Positions 17,155-26,064 are shown, numbered from the stretch's first letter. The stretch is DNA of 64,000 nucleotides from Paenibacillus_V sp046244365 (GCF_046244365.1 NZ_CP176395.1:2232001-2296000); one strand, 5' to 3'. Program-made: numbers and translations. The notes: generated from the sequence alone by a model not told the origin.

Positions 17155-17373
17155 TTATTTTCCTGCGAGTTGTTGTTCTGCGATTTGCACCAGACGGCGA
17201 GTAATGTAGCCACCGATTGCGCCAGTGTCGCGGGTAGCCATGTTACCGTAGTAACCGTCTTGCGGAATCGCAATACCCAATTCTTGTGCCACCTCGTACT
17301 TCAGCTGGTCGAGAGCTGCGTTTGCTTGAGGAACGACCAGGGAGTTGCTGCTGCGGGATTGTCCTCCTGCCAT
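17155..17373 (-). CDS. Alpha/beta-type small acid-soluble spore protein
   Basis: The 72-residue protein coats spore DNA and protects it from UV and heat, and is degraded at germination by the GPR protease. The sequence LDQLKYEVAQELGI contains the family's germination-protease site region, and GYYGNMATRDTGAIGGYITR followed by RLVQIAEQQL is the conserved DNA-binding C-terminal part. AAGGAGGTGA precedes the ATG at 17371-17373. The gene shows that the organism makes endospores and is probably driven by the forespore sigma factor G, although I did not define a promoter. Confidence 0.95.
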   Translation of the reverse strand: MAGGQSRSSNSLVVPQANAALDQLKYEVAQELGIAIPQDGYYGNMATRDTGAIGGYITRRLVQIAEQQLAGK

Positions 17374-17503
17374 GTCTGTTCACCTCCTTGTCGGTTGGTA
17401 ATCCTATTATGCTCGGTTTCGGAAGGTTCATAACAGGTAACCATTGGTAAAGTCGATATTCCGATGCTGCGAACCATCACACTTACAACGAGGAGAGATC
17501 CTG

Positions 17504-17977
17504 ATGAAATGCCCGTTCTGCGACTACTCCGGGACGAAGGTGCTGGACTCGCGTTCAGCCAATGAGAACAAATCGATTCGCCGCCGCAGGGAGTGCGAGC
17601 AGTGCGGGAAACGGTTCACGACATTCGAAACGATTGAGGAGACGCCGCTGATCGTCATCAAGAAGGGCGGCAGCCGCGAGGAATTCAGCCGGGAGAAGAT
17701 GCTCCGCGGCTTGATTCGTGCCTGCGAGAAGCGTCCGGTTTCCATGGAGAGGCTGGAATCGATCGTCTCGGAGGTGGAACGCCAGCTTCGCAATACGGCC
17801 AATTCCGAAGTCGAGAGCCGTGAAATCGGCGAAATCGTCATGGAGCAGCTGTACCCGGTCGATGAAGTCGCTTACGTCCGTTTCGCTTCCGTTTACCGGC
17901 AATTCAAGGACATCAACATGTTCATGCGCGAGCTCACGCAGATGCTGGTGAAGCATCAAGACGGCTCGGATTTGTAG
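17504..17977 (+). CDS. nrdR: Transcriptional repressor NrdR
   Basis: NrdR represses ribonucleotide reductase genes in response to ATP/dATP. The 157-residue protein begins MKCPFCDYSG with a zinc ribbon of Cys3, Cys6, Cys31 and Cys34 (CEQCGKRFTTFE), followed by an ATP-cone domain (about 49-139) containing VIKKGGSREEFSREKM. The start at 17504 follows GAGGAGA; an in-frame upstream start at 17444 has no RBS. Its targets would be nrd operons outside this window. Confidence 0.96.
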   Translation: MKCPFCDYSGTKVLDSRSANENKSIRRRRECEQCGKRFTTFETIEETPLIVIKKGGSREEFSREKMLRGLIRACEKRPVSMERLESIVSEVERQLRNTANSEVESREIGEIVMEQLYPVDEVAYVRFASVYRQFKDINMFMRELTQMLVKHQDGSDL

Positions 17978-18063
17978 GGGCGGATAGACCCTTGAATCAA
18001 ATTGAAACTTAGTGTTGACAGCTAGTCTGTCTCCGTGTTATTATCGATTTTGTCACTACAAGA

Positions 18064-18139
18064 GGGGCCTTAGCTCAGCTGGGAGAGCGCATCGCTGGCA
18101 GCGATGAGGTCAGGGGTTCGATCCCCCTAGGCTCCACCA
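18064..18139 (+). tRNA. tRNA-Ala (GGC anticodon)
   Basis: The 76-base gene folds as a full cloverleaf. The acceptor arm GGGGCCT pairs with AGGCTCC and includes the G3:U70 pair that identifies alanine tRNA. The anticodon stem CATCG/CGATG encloses loop CTGGCAG, giving anticodon GGC. The T arm is AGGGG-TTCGATC-CCCCT, and the CCA end is encoded at 18137-18139. Confidence 0.96.
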
Positions 18140-18186
18140 AATAAAAACATCAAGCAGCCAATAGGGCTGCTTTTTTTATTTGGTGG
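18134..18186 (+). terminator. tRNA terminator whose outer stem includes the acceptor end
   Basis: AGCAGCC (18153-18159) pairs with GGCTGCT (18165-18171), followed by T7. An outer stem also pairs CCACCAAATAAA (18134-18145), which contains the tRNA 3' end, with TTTATTTGGTGG (18175-18186). Confidence 0.85.
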
Positions 18187-18197
18187 TACCTAGGGCA

Positions 18198-18417
18198 GGG
18201 AGAACCCCTGAGGGTTCGTCCCGCGCGGACGGAGCGATTGAAAAAGCATCTTTGATAAGGCATCAAGTGGAGGGGCACGGCGTCTGAATCTACCGCTGCG
18301 ATTTACTTGGGCGAGTCAGCTTCGTCAGCAGGTTAAATCGAGATTCATACATCCCCCTAGGCTCCACCAAATAAGACATTACACGCAACCTAATAAAGGT
18401 TGCGTTTTTATTTGGTG
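18198..18417 (+). repeat. tRNA-end repeat element, copy A
   Basis: The element has a 5' block (18198-18232) with two short hairpins, GAACCC/GGGTTC and GTCC/GGAC, a variable middle, and a 3' block (18277-18374). The last 24 bases of the 3' block (18351-18374) are identical to the 3' end of tRNA-Ala and the bases after it (18121-18144), exactly 230 bases apart. It ends in a terminator hairpin (ACGCAACC 18383-18390 with GGTTGCGT 18398-18405) with a 10-base-pair outer stem. Copies B and C lie near 32.1 and 32.8 kb. It may be a structured RNA or a tRNA-targeting satellite. Confidence 0.75.
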
Positions 18418-18538
18418 CCGACCTCCGGTTAAATCCATGTCGGTTGAGATTCTCGCTGATGAGTGAACGTACCGTTATATGGTTGCCCTCTGCACGAAAT
18501 ACGTTTTTATTGTTTGAGCTACCTCCCCGAAGAGCCGC

Positions 18539-18652
18539 ATGTCCGTCGATGAGATAGCGTCGGCATTGTGGATTCCGCCGGGTACAGTTAAAAGCAGGCT
18601 TTACCAGGCCCGAAGGGTCATGAAAAAGATATTGGAGGTTGAGTCCCCATGA
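18539..18652 (+). pseudogene. Remnant of an ECF sigma factor (region 4 only)
   Basis: The frame from an ATG at 18539 reads MSVDEIASALWIPPGTVKSR, then LYQARRVMKKILEV, ending in TGA at 18650-18652. This is the helix-turn-helix of sigma-70 region 4, with the typical GTVKSRLYQAR recognition segment. Regions 2 and the linker are absent; upstream DNA has stops in this frame. The stop overlaps the next frame's ATG (ATGA), the usual sigma/anti-sigma coupling. I read it as a deletion relic lying just after the repeat element. Confidence 0.7.
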
Positions 18653-18876
18653 ATGATTCCGAGAAGTGGGACCGACTGCTCAGGCAAGCCCTTGCTTCGG
18701 CAGCGGAGCCAGAAGAGAATTTGAATATTAAAGGCCGGAAACCGTGGCAGGTAAACATCGTAACGATGAATGGCGGTTACAGTGAGGTGGTGTTGGACGG
18801 AATTATGTACAGACTGATTGATTCGACGGAGTGGAAATATTCGCCGACAGATTATAGAACCTATCGCCGCTGCTGA
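18649..18876 (+). pseudogene. Probable truncated anti-sigma factor
   Basis: The 75-residue frame begins MNDSEKWDRLLRQALASAAE, which matches the cytoplasmic start of anti-sigma proteins encoded after ECF sigma genes in Paenibacillus-type genomes. After about residue 28 it changes to unrelated sequence, and no membrane helix follows. It starts inside the stop of the sigma remnant. A functional small protein cannot be excluded. Confidence 0.55.
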
Positions 18877-18923
18877 TAGCCAAACCCTTTCGGCAGAATT
18901 ATTAAATGGAATTAGGATGACTC

Positions 18924-18959
18924 ACCGGTAAAAGCGATGCTGCTTTTGCCGGTTTTTTC
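18924..18959 (+). terminator. Terminator after the sigma/anti-sigma remnant
   Basis: ACCGGTAAAAGC (18924-18935) pairs with GCTTTTGCCGGT (18942-18953) and is followed by T5. Confidence 0.88.
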
Positions 18960-19244
18960 ATGGTGAAGCGACTCCGCGACGCACGTCATGCAGGGGATTC
19001 CCGTACCGGATGAGAAGACCGGGTCGTCTGCTTCAGTATGCTAGCCAGCGGTCATGCAAGCTGGTATAAGACCCAAAGCCTTGTCCTTATTGAGATGGAG
19101 CTTTATTTATGTGCGGTCAATTCGTTGGATGAGGCGCAATCATCCGATCACCTCTACTGGGAGTGTATGAGGCGGTATAGGCTAAAAATAACAAAAAGTC
19201 ATGATGAAATGACAAAGAAGCGGCCCTTCAATGAAGCTATAATA

Positions 19245-19266
19245 AACTACGAATCGTTTCATAGTT
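19245..19266 (+). promoter_or_regulatory. Candidate LacI-type operator upstream of the sugar locus
   Basis: AACTACGAA (19245-19253) and TTCATAGTT (19258-19266) form a near-perfect inverted repeat. On the reverse strand its core reads ATGAAACGATTC, close to the ATGAAACAATTCAT palindrome in front of the LacI gene at 29406. It lies 22 bases before the first oxidoreductase. The rest of 18960-19244 holds no gene that I can support. Confidence 0.5.
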
Positions 19267-19287
19267 AACATTTGGGAGGGATTTAAA

Positions 19288-20448
19288 GTGGCTGCAAGTC
19301 GTATGAAGCCAATTAGAATCGGTATGATCGGACTCGGAAACAGGAGTGTTTTGGCAAACTATTGGCATAAGCCTAATGGACGGTCAGTCATTGTAGGAGT
19401 CGCTGATCTGAACCATCTTCGTTTGGAGCGCTTCAAGGAAAATGTAAACGGTGAGGCGTTTGTGACGGACGATTATAGGGAGCTGCTAACGCGGGAGGAT
19501 ATCGATGCGATTGCCGTAACATCGCCCGATTATTGCCATGAGGAGCACGCCATTGCCGCTTTGCAGGCGGGTAAGCATGTGTTCTGCGAGAAGCCGCTAA
19601 CGATTACGACAGAAGGGTGCGATCGGGTGCTGAACGCTTGGAAAGCGTCTGGTAAACAGCTGATGGTCGGCTTTAATATGCGTTATATGAATATGTTCCG
19701 GACGATGAAGGAGATTGCAGACTCTGGCGCTATCGGTGAAATAAAGGCGGTATGGGTACGGCACTTCGTTGGTCACGGCGGCGATTATTATTATCATGAT
19801 TGGCATTCGACACGGCAAAACGGTAATTCCCTATTGCTGCAAAAAGGATCGCATGACATCGATATCATTCATTGGATAACCGGGAAGTACACGAAGAAAG
19901 TGGCAGCTTTCGGGAGCTTGGACGTTTACGGCGGAAGTCGCTCTAACGATCTAGTTTGTTCGGCCTGTGAGGAACGGGACACCTGCAAGGATGCATTATT
20001 TTATGAAGGGCAGGATCGGTGTGCCTTCAGGAGCGAGGTGGACGTTGAAGATAATAATATGGTCATTATGGAACTGGAGGGAGGGATTAAAGCTTCTTAT
20101 ATGCAGTGTCACTTTACACCGGATTATCATCGAAATTACACGTTCATCGGCACGGAGGGGCGGATGGAAAACTTTGAATTGGAAAAGCTGGTGCGTGTGA
20201 AGACTCGCCGATCCAATAGTTGGAGGGAATATGCAGACCGTACCTATGAAATTAAAGCTTCTGCAGGTACTCATTCGGGAGCCGATCCGGTTATTTGCAG
20301 CGATTTTCTCGATATGATCGAATTCGGCAAAGAGCCGCTTTCTTGCCCGATAGCAGGCAGGATGAGCGTAGCGGTAGGTTGTGCGGCGGCTGAATCGATG
20401 CGTGACGGAGGACGTTCGATAGAGATCAGTCCGCTGCCGGTTTGGTGA
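19288..20448 (+). CDS. Gfo/Idh/MocA family NAD(P)-dependent oxidoreductase
   Basis: The 386-residue protein has an N-terminal Rossmann fold (IRIGMIGLGNRS at about 7-18) and the conserved EKPLTI motif near residue 102, where the Lys contributes to catalysis. A C-terminal alpha/beta substrate domain follows and includes a Cys cluster (CSACEERDTC near 220-230), seen in a subgroup and possibly metal-binding. The GTG at 19288 follows GGAGGG by seven bases. It probably oxidises or epimerises a sugar or inositol derivative. It opens the carbohydrate locus, and an operator-like palindrome lies just upstream. Confidence 0.88.
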   Translation: MAASRMKPIRIGMIGLGNRSVLANYWHKPNGRSVIVGVADLNHLRLERFKENVNGEAFVTDDYRELLTREDIDAIAVTSPDYCHEEHAIAALQAGKHVFCEKPLTITTEGCDRVLNAWKASGKQLMVGFNMRYMNMFRTMKEIADSGAIGEIKAVWVRHFVGHGGDYYYHDWHSTRQNGNSLLLQKGSHDIDIIHWITGKYTKKVAAFGSLDVYGGSRSNDLVCSACEERDTCKDALFYEGQDRCAFRSEVDVEDNNMVIMELEGGIKASYMQCHFTPDYHRNYTFIGTEGRMENFELEKLVRVKTRRSNSWREYADRTYEIKASAGTHSGADPVICSDFLDMIEFGKEPLSCPIAGRMSVAVGCAAAESMRDGGRSIEISPLPVW

Positions 20449-20566
20449 TATTCAAACGAACCGGAGAAGCAGAAAGTATAAATAATCGCGATATGAGTAC
20501 AAAGATTTTGACAATTGGCAGTGCTAAAATAACTTTGTAACAAAAGGATAAAAAGGGGGAGATGAG

Positions 20567-21541
20567 TTGGCTAAAATACGTACGGCAGTGGTAGGGCTAA
20601 ACTTGGGAAAAAGTCATGCCCACGCGTATCGAATGGCGGAACATGCGGATTTGCGTTATGTGGTCGATTTGAATGAGGAAGCGGCTCGAAAGCTAGCGGC
20701 GGAACTGGACTGCGGTTACGCTTCGGATTGGTTGGCCATTTTGGATGAGGTTGATGCGATAAGTATTTGTACGCCTCATCATTTACACGCTGAACAAACA
20801 TTGAAAGCGATTTCGGCGGGGAAACACGTTTTGCTGGAAAAGCCGCTTGCCACTTCTAGAGAAGACTGTCATAAGGTACTTGAAGCTGCGGAACGGCAAG
20901 GAGTCACGTTGATGATGGCATATCCTCTTCGATACATGCCGCTTTTCCGGAGGCTGAAGGAGGTTATTAAAAGCGAACAATTCGGTAAGCCGTTCAACGC
21001 TTCGTGCTGGATCGAAAGCTATCTGCAGCCGAGACCAGGCTCCTGGTTTGCTGACAAACAAACGCTGGGTGGAGGGTCGTTGTTCAGTCACGGTTGTCAT
21101 TATATCGACCTTCTTATCTGGCTTTTCGGCAAGCCGGTCAAGACCGCATTTCTCGGAACGCGTAACGGAACGGAATGGATGGAAGGGGAAGGGACGTCGC
21201 ACAGCACTATGAAATTTGAAGGCGGTGCGCTTGCTCATTTGGTTTGCAGCTGGGGAATGAAGTTTGCCAGCCCTCCGGCGCTCTTTCACATTCATACGCC
21301 AGAAGCACTGATTTCCTTAAGCGGAGGGAAGCTGGAAGCGATTACGGCTGAAGGCCGAAGTATCTTGTTCCAAAATGAAGAGTCGGAAGAACCGAAAATT
21401 GGCGGAAATATGCTTTGGGAAGTAAATCACTTTCTGGAATGTATTTTATCGGGGAAGCAACCGGAAACGGACGGGCACAATGCGATGCTTTCGCTTGAAG
21501 CGATTTGGTCTATGTACGCCGCAGATGAAGCTACAGCGTAA
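20567..21541 (+). CDS. Gfo/Idh/MocA family oxidoreductase (second paralogue)
   Basis: The 324-residue protein shares the fold of the preceding gene but is clearly distinct in sequence. The Rossmann segment is RTAVVGLNLGKSHAHAYR and the catalytic motif is EKPLATS at about residue 92. I chose the TTG at 20567, six bases after GGGGGA; the nearby ATG at 20562 is out of frame. It probably acts on the same sugar pathway, together with the isomerase that follows 39 bases downstream. The substrate cannot be assigned. Confidence 0.88.
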   Translation: MAKIRTAVVGLNLGKSHAHAYRMAEHADLRYVVDLNEEAARKLAAELDCGYASDWLAILDEVDAISICTPHHLHAEQTLKAISAGKHVLLEKPLATSREDCHKVLEAAERQGVTLMMAYPLRYMPLFRRLKEVIKSEQFGKPFNASCWIESYLQPRPGSWFADKQTLGGGSLFSHGCHYIDLLIWLFGKPVKTAFLGTRNGTEWMEGEGTSHSTMKFEGGALAHLVCSWGMKFASPPALFHIHTPEALISLSGGKLEAITAEGRSILFQNEESEEPKIGGNMLWEVNHFLECILSGKQPETDGHNAMLSLEAIWSMYAADEATA

Positions 21542-21580
21542 CGGCTAACCGTCATTGGCAACCAGAAGGAGAAGATAGGA

Positions 21581-22432
21581 ATGCTTCAATTGACTTGTTT
21601 AACTTGGCCTTATTCGCGATTTAGCTTTGAAAGGGCCTTGCAAGGTATTTCAGCTGCAGGTTACCGGTATGTCGCTTTTGGTCTGCCCCATGAGGGTCAT
21701 TCTTTACCGGATGAATCCGATGAAAACGCCGCAGCTCGTATACGGTTGCAACTGGAGAAATACCGGCTCGAGCCGGTTCTGCTGGTAAGTACGGAGCAAT
21801 TGAGTGTCGATCAGCCTATTGAACGGACACGCCGAAGGATGGAGTTCGCTAAGTTACTTGGAATAGGCGAGTTGTTGAGTCTTGGAACGTCAAGTTATCG
21901 AATGTTCCCGGACATTCCGATCCCTGAAGCGGAAATGAACGTCATCAACCGGGCGTTCGCAAGCAAATTTCGCAGAGTAGCCGAAGAAGCGGAACGTTAT
22001 GGCGTCCGAGTAAGTATAAAGCCGCATACCGGCAATTCGGGAAGCGCGGAACTATTGAAGCGAACGATTGCTGAAATCGGTTCCCCCTTTATTAAAGCGA
22101 GCTATGACCCCGGCAATGTCCGGTTTTATGAAGGGATCGATCCTGTTGCAGATTTCCCGCTGATCGCCGGTGAAACGATTTCCTTCGTCACGAAAGATCA
22201 TTGCGGCGAGCGGGGGAATGCAAGCTTTCCGTTGCCGGGCGAAGGCGAAATCGATTTTAGTCGGCTGCTAACGACGTTGCAATCCGTTCATTTTAACGGC
22301 CCATTGATCGTAGAACGAGTGGATGTTCCTAACCGCTTGCCGCTTCTAGCGGAGGAAATCGACGAGCGAATAGCGAAAGCGAGAAAAAACTTGATTGTTT
22401 TACTGGAGCGAATCGGTTATCGCTATCAATAA
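21581..22432 (+). CDS. Sugar phosphate isomerase/epimerase (xylose isomerase-like TIM barrel)
   Basis: The 283-residue protein looks like an AP endonuclease 2/IolE-type TIM barrel. Metal-ligand positions appear in SIKPHTGN, the strand KASYDPGNVRF, FVTKDHCGE and the C-terminal PLIVERVD. The glutamate ligands are partly replaced (SIKPH in place of the usual xxExH), so metal use may differ. AAGGAGAAG precedes the ATG at 21581. The gene is packed behind the two oxidoreductases, suggesting a ketose/inositol-type conversion. Confidence 0.85.
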   Translation: MLQLTCLTWPYSRFSFERALQGISAAGYRYVAFGLPHEGHSLPDESDENAAARIRLQLEKYRLEPVLLVSTEQLSVDQPIERTRRRMEFAKLLGIGELLSLGTSSYRMFPDIPIPEAEMNVINRAFASKFRRVAEEAERYGVRVSIKPHTGNSGSAELLKRTIAEIGSPFIKASYDPGNVRFYEGIDPVADFPLIAGETISFVTKDHCGERGNASFPLPGEGEIDFSRLLTTLQSVHFNGPLIVERVDVPNRLPLLAEEIDERIAKARKNLIVLLERIGYRYQ

Positions 22433-22446
22433 TCGCGATCACATAT

Positions 22447-22460
22447 TGTAAGCGCTGACA
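22447..22460 (+). promoter_or_regulatory. CcpA cre site upstream of the binding-protein gene
   Basis: TGTAAGCGCTGACA matches the catabolite-responsive element consensus TGWAARCGYTWNCA at all but one position. It sits 38 bases before the sugar-binding lipoprotein start, so glucose repression of the transporter is inferred. Confidence 0.6.
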
Positions 22461-22497
22461 TATAGGTTTTGTGAAAAAAAAAGGAGGTCAAATAGAC

Positions 22498-24114
22498 ATG
22501 CATCAAAAAAGAAAACTTCCGTTTTATATGCTGGCTGGGTTGGGATTGACGGTTGCGGTTTCGGGTTGTGCCGGGAATCAAGGAGGAGGAACCGCTTCGA
22601 CGGCGGGGAAGCAGGAGACGAACAAGCCGGAAGAACGAATCAAGCTAAAGCTGTTTATGAGCGATTCCGGCGTTCCGGTGCCAAACGGCACGGACCCGAG
22701 CAACAACGAATTTATTAACGTTGTGGAAAATTTGGCAAACGTCGATTTGGATGTGGAGATCCCCAGCTATGCCGACTTCACGACAAAGTACAATCTGATG
22801 CTTTCCTCCGGAAACATTCCCGATATCGTACACGGAACGGATACGAAAGTTACCGATTTACGCGGAGATGAAGGCGCGTTTCTCGATCTGAAGAAATACT
22901 ACGACAAATCGGACAAGATCAAGAAAGTGATCACCCCGGAGATGATGGAGCTGGCAAAGTCGGATAGCGGCCACTATTACCGGATCCCGATGAACATGAC
23001 CAACCAGCCGCAAGGACGCGGAGTCGTAGTCAGATACGATCTGCTGGTCAAGTATAATGAGGGCAAATGGCCGCAAACGATTGAGGAATGGGTAGAAATG
23101 ATGCGCAAGCTCAAAAAAGCGGAGCCCGAATCCGTGCCTCTGTCCAATCGACTTGAAGGAGAGAGAGCGTTCGGCGGGGGCGGCAAAACGGTCTTTTTCT
23201 GGCACGGCGCGATGCCCTTCGAATATCGGGTACAGAACGGCAAAGTGGTCAGCACGTTCCAGCTTCCCGAGTATAAAGCGGCGATTGAGCTGATGAAGCA
23301 ATTATACGATGAAGGACTTCTCGACAAAGAATTCGCTACAAATGACAATACCCGATATGCGAGTAAAAAGTCGACGAAGAATACGATGTTCGAAATGACA
23401 AGCTCCGATCAATTGGTGCCGTCGGCCGCGGCAAAGCCTAAAAATGCAGAATTTATCGAATGGCAGTGGTCGCCTGCATTGACCAAATATCCTTCGGTCC
23501 TGAAAGATCCCAAATACGCTCTTCCGTATAAGGGAAGTCCGATCGGCGAATCCGGGCTTTACATCTCCAAACAGTCCAAAGATCCGGACCGCGCGTGGCG
23601 GGTGATCGAAGCATTCGCTTCGAATGAGCTGTCGGAAGCCATCTTTTGGGGAAAAGAAGGCGTAACCTATGAAGTGAAGGACGGAAAGCGCGTTCCTATA
23701 CCGGAAGCGCTGCGCAAACAATATTGGGCGATTAATCTCGCGCTGGTATGGGGATTTAACGGCCGGGTGGAATCCAATATAGCCGCAGCGGCGCAATTTT
23801 TGAGCAAGGAAGAGCTGTCCAGAAAGCTTGACGGTATGAAAATGCTGCAGGAACAGGCGATACAGAAAGGCGCCTCGCTCGAAACGTTCGTTACGCTTAC
23901 GCCGGAGGCGGTCAAGAAAAAGTCCGAAGCGGACGCTTTCATTTCGAAGGCTTCCGTAGAAGCCATCATGGGGAAAATCAGCATGGCGGAGTTCGATAAA
24001 AAGGTCGAAGAGTTTACGAAAAAATTCGGCTTTATCTATGACGAGTATACAGATTACATGAAGAAAAACAAAGACAAGTTAGAGAAATTCGGTGTGAAAG
24101 AAGTGAATTGGTAG
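22498..24114 (+). CDS. Sugar ABC transporter substrate-binding lipoprotein (LipO-like, CUT1)
   Basis: I chose the ATG at 22498, ten bases after AAGGAGG; an in-frame GTG at 22471 would place the RBS inside the gene. The 538-residue protein has a signal peptide with lipobox AVSGC (Cys24), then a family 1 solute-binding fold of the large Paenibacillus type. The GNIPDIV motif near residue 90 and GLYISKQSKDPDRAWRVIEA near 350 are typical. It delivers an oligosaccharide to the two permeases that follow. A cre site lies upstream. Confidence 0.9.
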   Translation: MHQKRKLPFYMLAGLGLTVAVSGCAGNQGGGTASTAGKQETNKPEERIKLKLFMSDSGVPVPNGTDPSNNEFINVVENLANVDLDVEIPSYADFTTKYNLMLSSGNIPDIVHGTDTKVTDLRGDEGAFLDLKKYYDKSDKIKKVITPEMMELAKSDSGHYYRIPMNMTNQPQGRGVVVRYDLLVKYNEGKWPQTIEEWVEMMRKLKKAEPESVPLSNRLEGERAFGGGGKTVFFWHGAMPFEYRVQNGKVVSTFQLPEYKAAIELMKQLYDEGLLDKEFATNDNTRYASKKSTKNTMFEMTSSDQLVPSAAAKPKNAEFIEWQWSPALTKYPSVLKDPKYALPYKGSPIGESGLYISKQSKDPDRAWRVIEAFASNELSEAIFWGKEGVTYEVKDGKRVPIPEALRKQYWAINLALVWGFNGRVESNIAAAAQFLSKEELSRKLDGMKMLQEQAIQKGASLETFVTLTPEAVKKKSEADAFISKASVEAIMGKISMAEFDKKVEEFTKKFGFIYDEYTDYMKKNKDKLEKFGVKEVNW

Positions 24115-24134
24115 TCGGGTTTAGCCATTCCGTA

Positions 24135-24170
24135 CGATCGCCGGGGAGCCTTGCGAGGCTCCGGCGATCG
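24135..24170 (+). other. Strong hairpin between binding-protein and permease genes
   Basis: CGATCGCC-GG-GGAGCC (24135-24150) pairs with GGCTCCGGCGATCG (24157-24170). No T tract follows, so it is more likely a partial attenuator or an mRNA-stabilising stem that raises binding-protein levels over permeases. Confidence 0.6.
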
Positions 24171-24214
24171 GCACGGTTGCCTTGTCGAACAGGGGAACGG
24201 GAGGATTGCCTGCA

Positions 24215-25162
24215 ATGAATGCGAATGTTGAAAGTCATCATGCCATAAAAACGCGTAAACGGGGAAAACGGGTTTACAAGAAAACGCTCTTCGCCTTGTA
24301 TTTATTATTTACGCCGACCTTTCTTACGCTCTTCGTGTTTCAGTACATTCCGATGTATGGTGTTCTTATTGCGTTTCAAGATTTCTCGCCTTTTCTGGGC
24401 GTTACGGAAAGTCCGTGGGTCGGGTTCAAGCATTTTATCTATTTCGCACAGGACGATACGTTTTGGAAGGTACTCAAAAATACGCTGATTCTTAATTTCT
24501 ATGATCTTGTATTCGGTTTTACAGCTCCGATCGTATTTGCTCTCTTGGTAAATGAAATATGGAGCAAGTGGTTTAAGCGCGTTGCGCAAACGATTTCCTA
24601 TTTGCCGCATTTTCTTTCCTGGATCGTCGTTTCCGGGGTATTCTATCAAATGCTCTCTCCAACTACGGGAATGGTAAATGCATGGCTGGATGGGCTCGGA
24701 ATCGACCCGATTTTTTTCATGGCGGAAGAGAAGCTGTTCCGGGGCATTTTGGTCCTTGCGGATATATGGAAAAATGTCGGCTGGTCCGCTATTTTGTATT
24801 TTGCCGTCATCGCGGGCGTCGATTCCAGTTTGTATGAGGCGGCTATGATCGACGGCGCGACGAGGCTTCGCCGGATTTGGCACATTACGCTTCCCGCTAT
24901 GGTGCCGATGATTGTTTTGATGCTGCTAATGCGGATTTCATCCCTATTCGAGGTCGGTTTTGAACGGATTTTCACCTTGCAAAACCCGACCGTACTTGAG
25001 GTTTCCGAGGTCATCAGCACCTATGTATACCGGCTGGGGTTAGTGAAAGCCGAGTATAGTCTAACGACGGCTATCGGATTAGTGCAAGGAATTTTAGGAT
25101 TTCTCATGCTGATTACGGCGAACCGAATATCCAAAAGGCTAGTCGGAATGGGGCTTTACTAA
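24215..25162 (+). CDS. Sugar ABC transporter permease (LplB type)
   Basis: The 315-residue permease has a basic N-terminus and six membrane segments, the first at about 27-48. The EAA loop reads EAAMIDGATRLRRIWHITLP, which contacts the ATPase. I chose the ATG at 24215, with GGGAGG ten bases upstream. As in other CUT1 systems of this group, no ATPase gene is present here; a shared MsmX-like ATPase elsewhere is inferred. Confidence 0.9.
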   Translation: MNANVESHHAIKTRKRGKRVYKKTLFALYLLFTPTFLTLFVFQYIPMYGVLIAFQDFSPFLGVTESPWVGFKHFIYFAQDDTFWKVLKNTLILNFYDLVFGFTAPIVFALLVNEIWSKWFKRVAQTISYLPHFLSWIVVSGVFYQMLSPTTGMVNAWLDGLGIDPIFFMAEEKLFRGILVLADIWKNVGWSAILYFAVIAGVDSSLYEAAMIDGATRLRRIWHITLPAMVPMIVLMLLMRISSLFEVGFERIFTLQNPTVLEVSEVISTYVYRLGLVKAEYSLTTAIGLVQGILGFLMLITANRISKRLVGMGLY

Positions 25163-25182
25163 ATGCAGGGGGACATAGCGTA

Positions 25183-26064
25183 ATGGAATATAAAACGGCA
25201 TCGCGAAGGCTCTTCGAGATTTTTAATTATTTGTTCCTGACCGTATTTTGCATCTCGATCATCGTACCTTTCGTCAATGCTCTCGCTATATCGTTCAGCA
25301 GCTACGATGCGATTGCATCGGGAAGCATCGGGTTATGGCCGAAGAAGTTTACATTCGACTCCTACGTGAAGCTGGTGAACAGCAAGCAGTTTATGCAGTC
25401 GGTGTTGAATACCGTGTTTCTGACCGGCGTGAAGACGGTTCTTGTTATCATCAATTCATTGGCGGCGGGCTACGTGCTGTCACATAAACATTTGCTTGGC
25501 AGAAGTACGGTGTTCGTCTTTCTGATGATTCCGATGTTTTTTAGCGGCGGGTTAATCCCGACCTATTTGCTGATGAACAAGATCGGCTTGTACAACACTT
25601 ACGGTGCGCTCATCCTGCCGGCTATCGTTAACATTTTTTATGTCATCGTCTTTCGCAATACGATCAATCAGCTTCCGCAGGAACTGCTGGAATCCGCCGA
25701 AATGGACGGAGCAGGCGAATTGAGGATCTTGTTCAAAATCATCCTGCCGCTTGTTCTCCCGATGACGATGGCATTCGTTGTTTTCAGCGCAGTCGCCTTT
25801 TGGAACGAGTGGTTCAACGTATTGATCTATATACGCGACAGGTCGATGTGGACTTTGCAGTACCAGCTTAGGGATATTCTGCTGAACTCTGCGCTTATCG
25901 ATCATGAGACGAAAAGATCGCTTGTATCCTCCGAACCGCAAATTCATCCCGACAACTTGAAAATGGCCGCATTGATGGTTACGGTATTGCCGATTATCGC
26001 GATTTATCCTTTCGTGCAGAAATATTTTATTCACGGCCAGCTTGTGGGCGCCGTGAAAGGATAG
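25183..26064 (+). CDS. Sugar ABC transporter permease (LplC/YtcP type)
   Basis: The 293-residue permease has six predicted membrane segments and the EAA loop ESAEMDGAGELRILFKIILP. The C-terminal FVQKYFIHGQLVGAVKG ending is characteristic of the YtcP/LplC branch. The ATG at 25183 follows GCAGGGGGA. It is 20 bases after the first permease, with which it forms the channel. Confidence 0.92.
   Translation: MEYKTASRRLFEIFNYLFLTVFCISIIVPFVNALAISFSSYDAIASGSIGLWPKKFTFDSYVKLVNSKQFMQSVLNTVFLTGVKTVLVIINSLAAGYVLSHKHLLGRSTVFVFLMIPMFFSGGLIPTYLLMNKIGLYNTYGALILPAIVNIFYVIVFRNTINQLPQELLESAEMDGAGELRILFKIILPLVLPMTMAFVVFSAVAFWNEWFNVLIYIRDRSMWTLQYQLRDILLNSALIDHETKRSLVSSEPQIHPDNLKMAALMVTVLPIIAIYPFVQKYFIHGQLVGAVKG

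Noticed and set aside
18121..18374. Integrated prophage or island at tRNA-Ala
   Set aside because: The direct repeats bound only 230 bases, and no integrase or phage gene is present; a small repeat element fits better.
19038..19268. 76-codon open frame before the first oxidoreductase
   Set aside because: There is no ribosome binding site and no recognisable protein, and its end covers the candidate operator.
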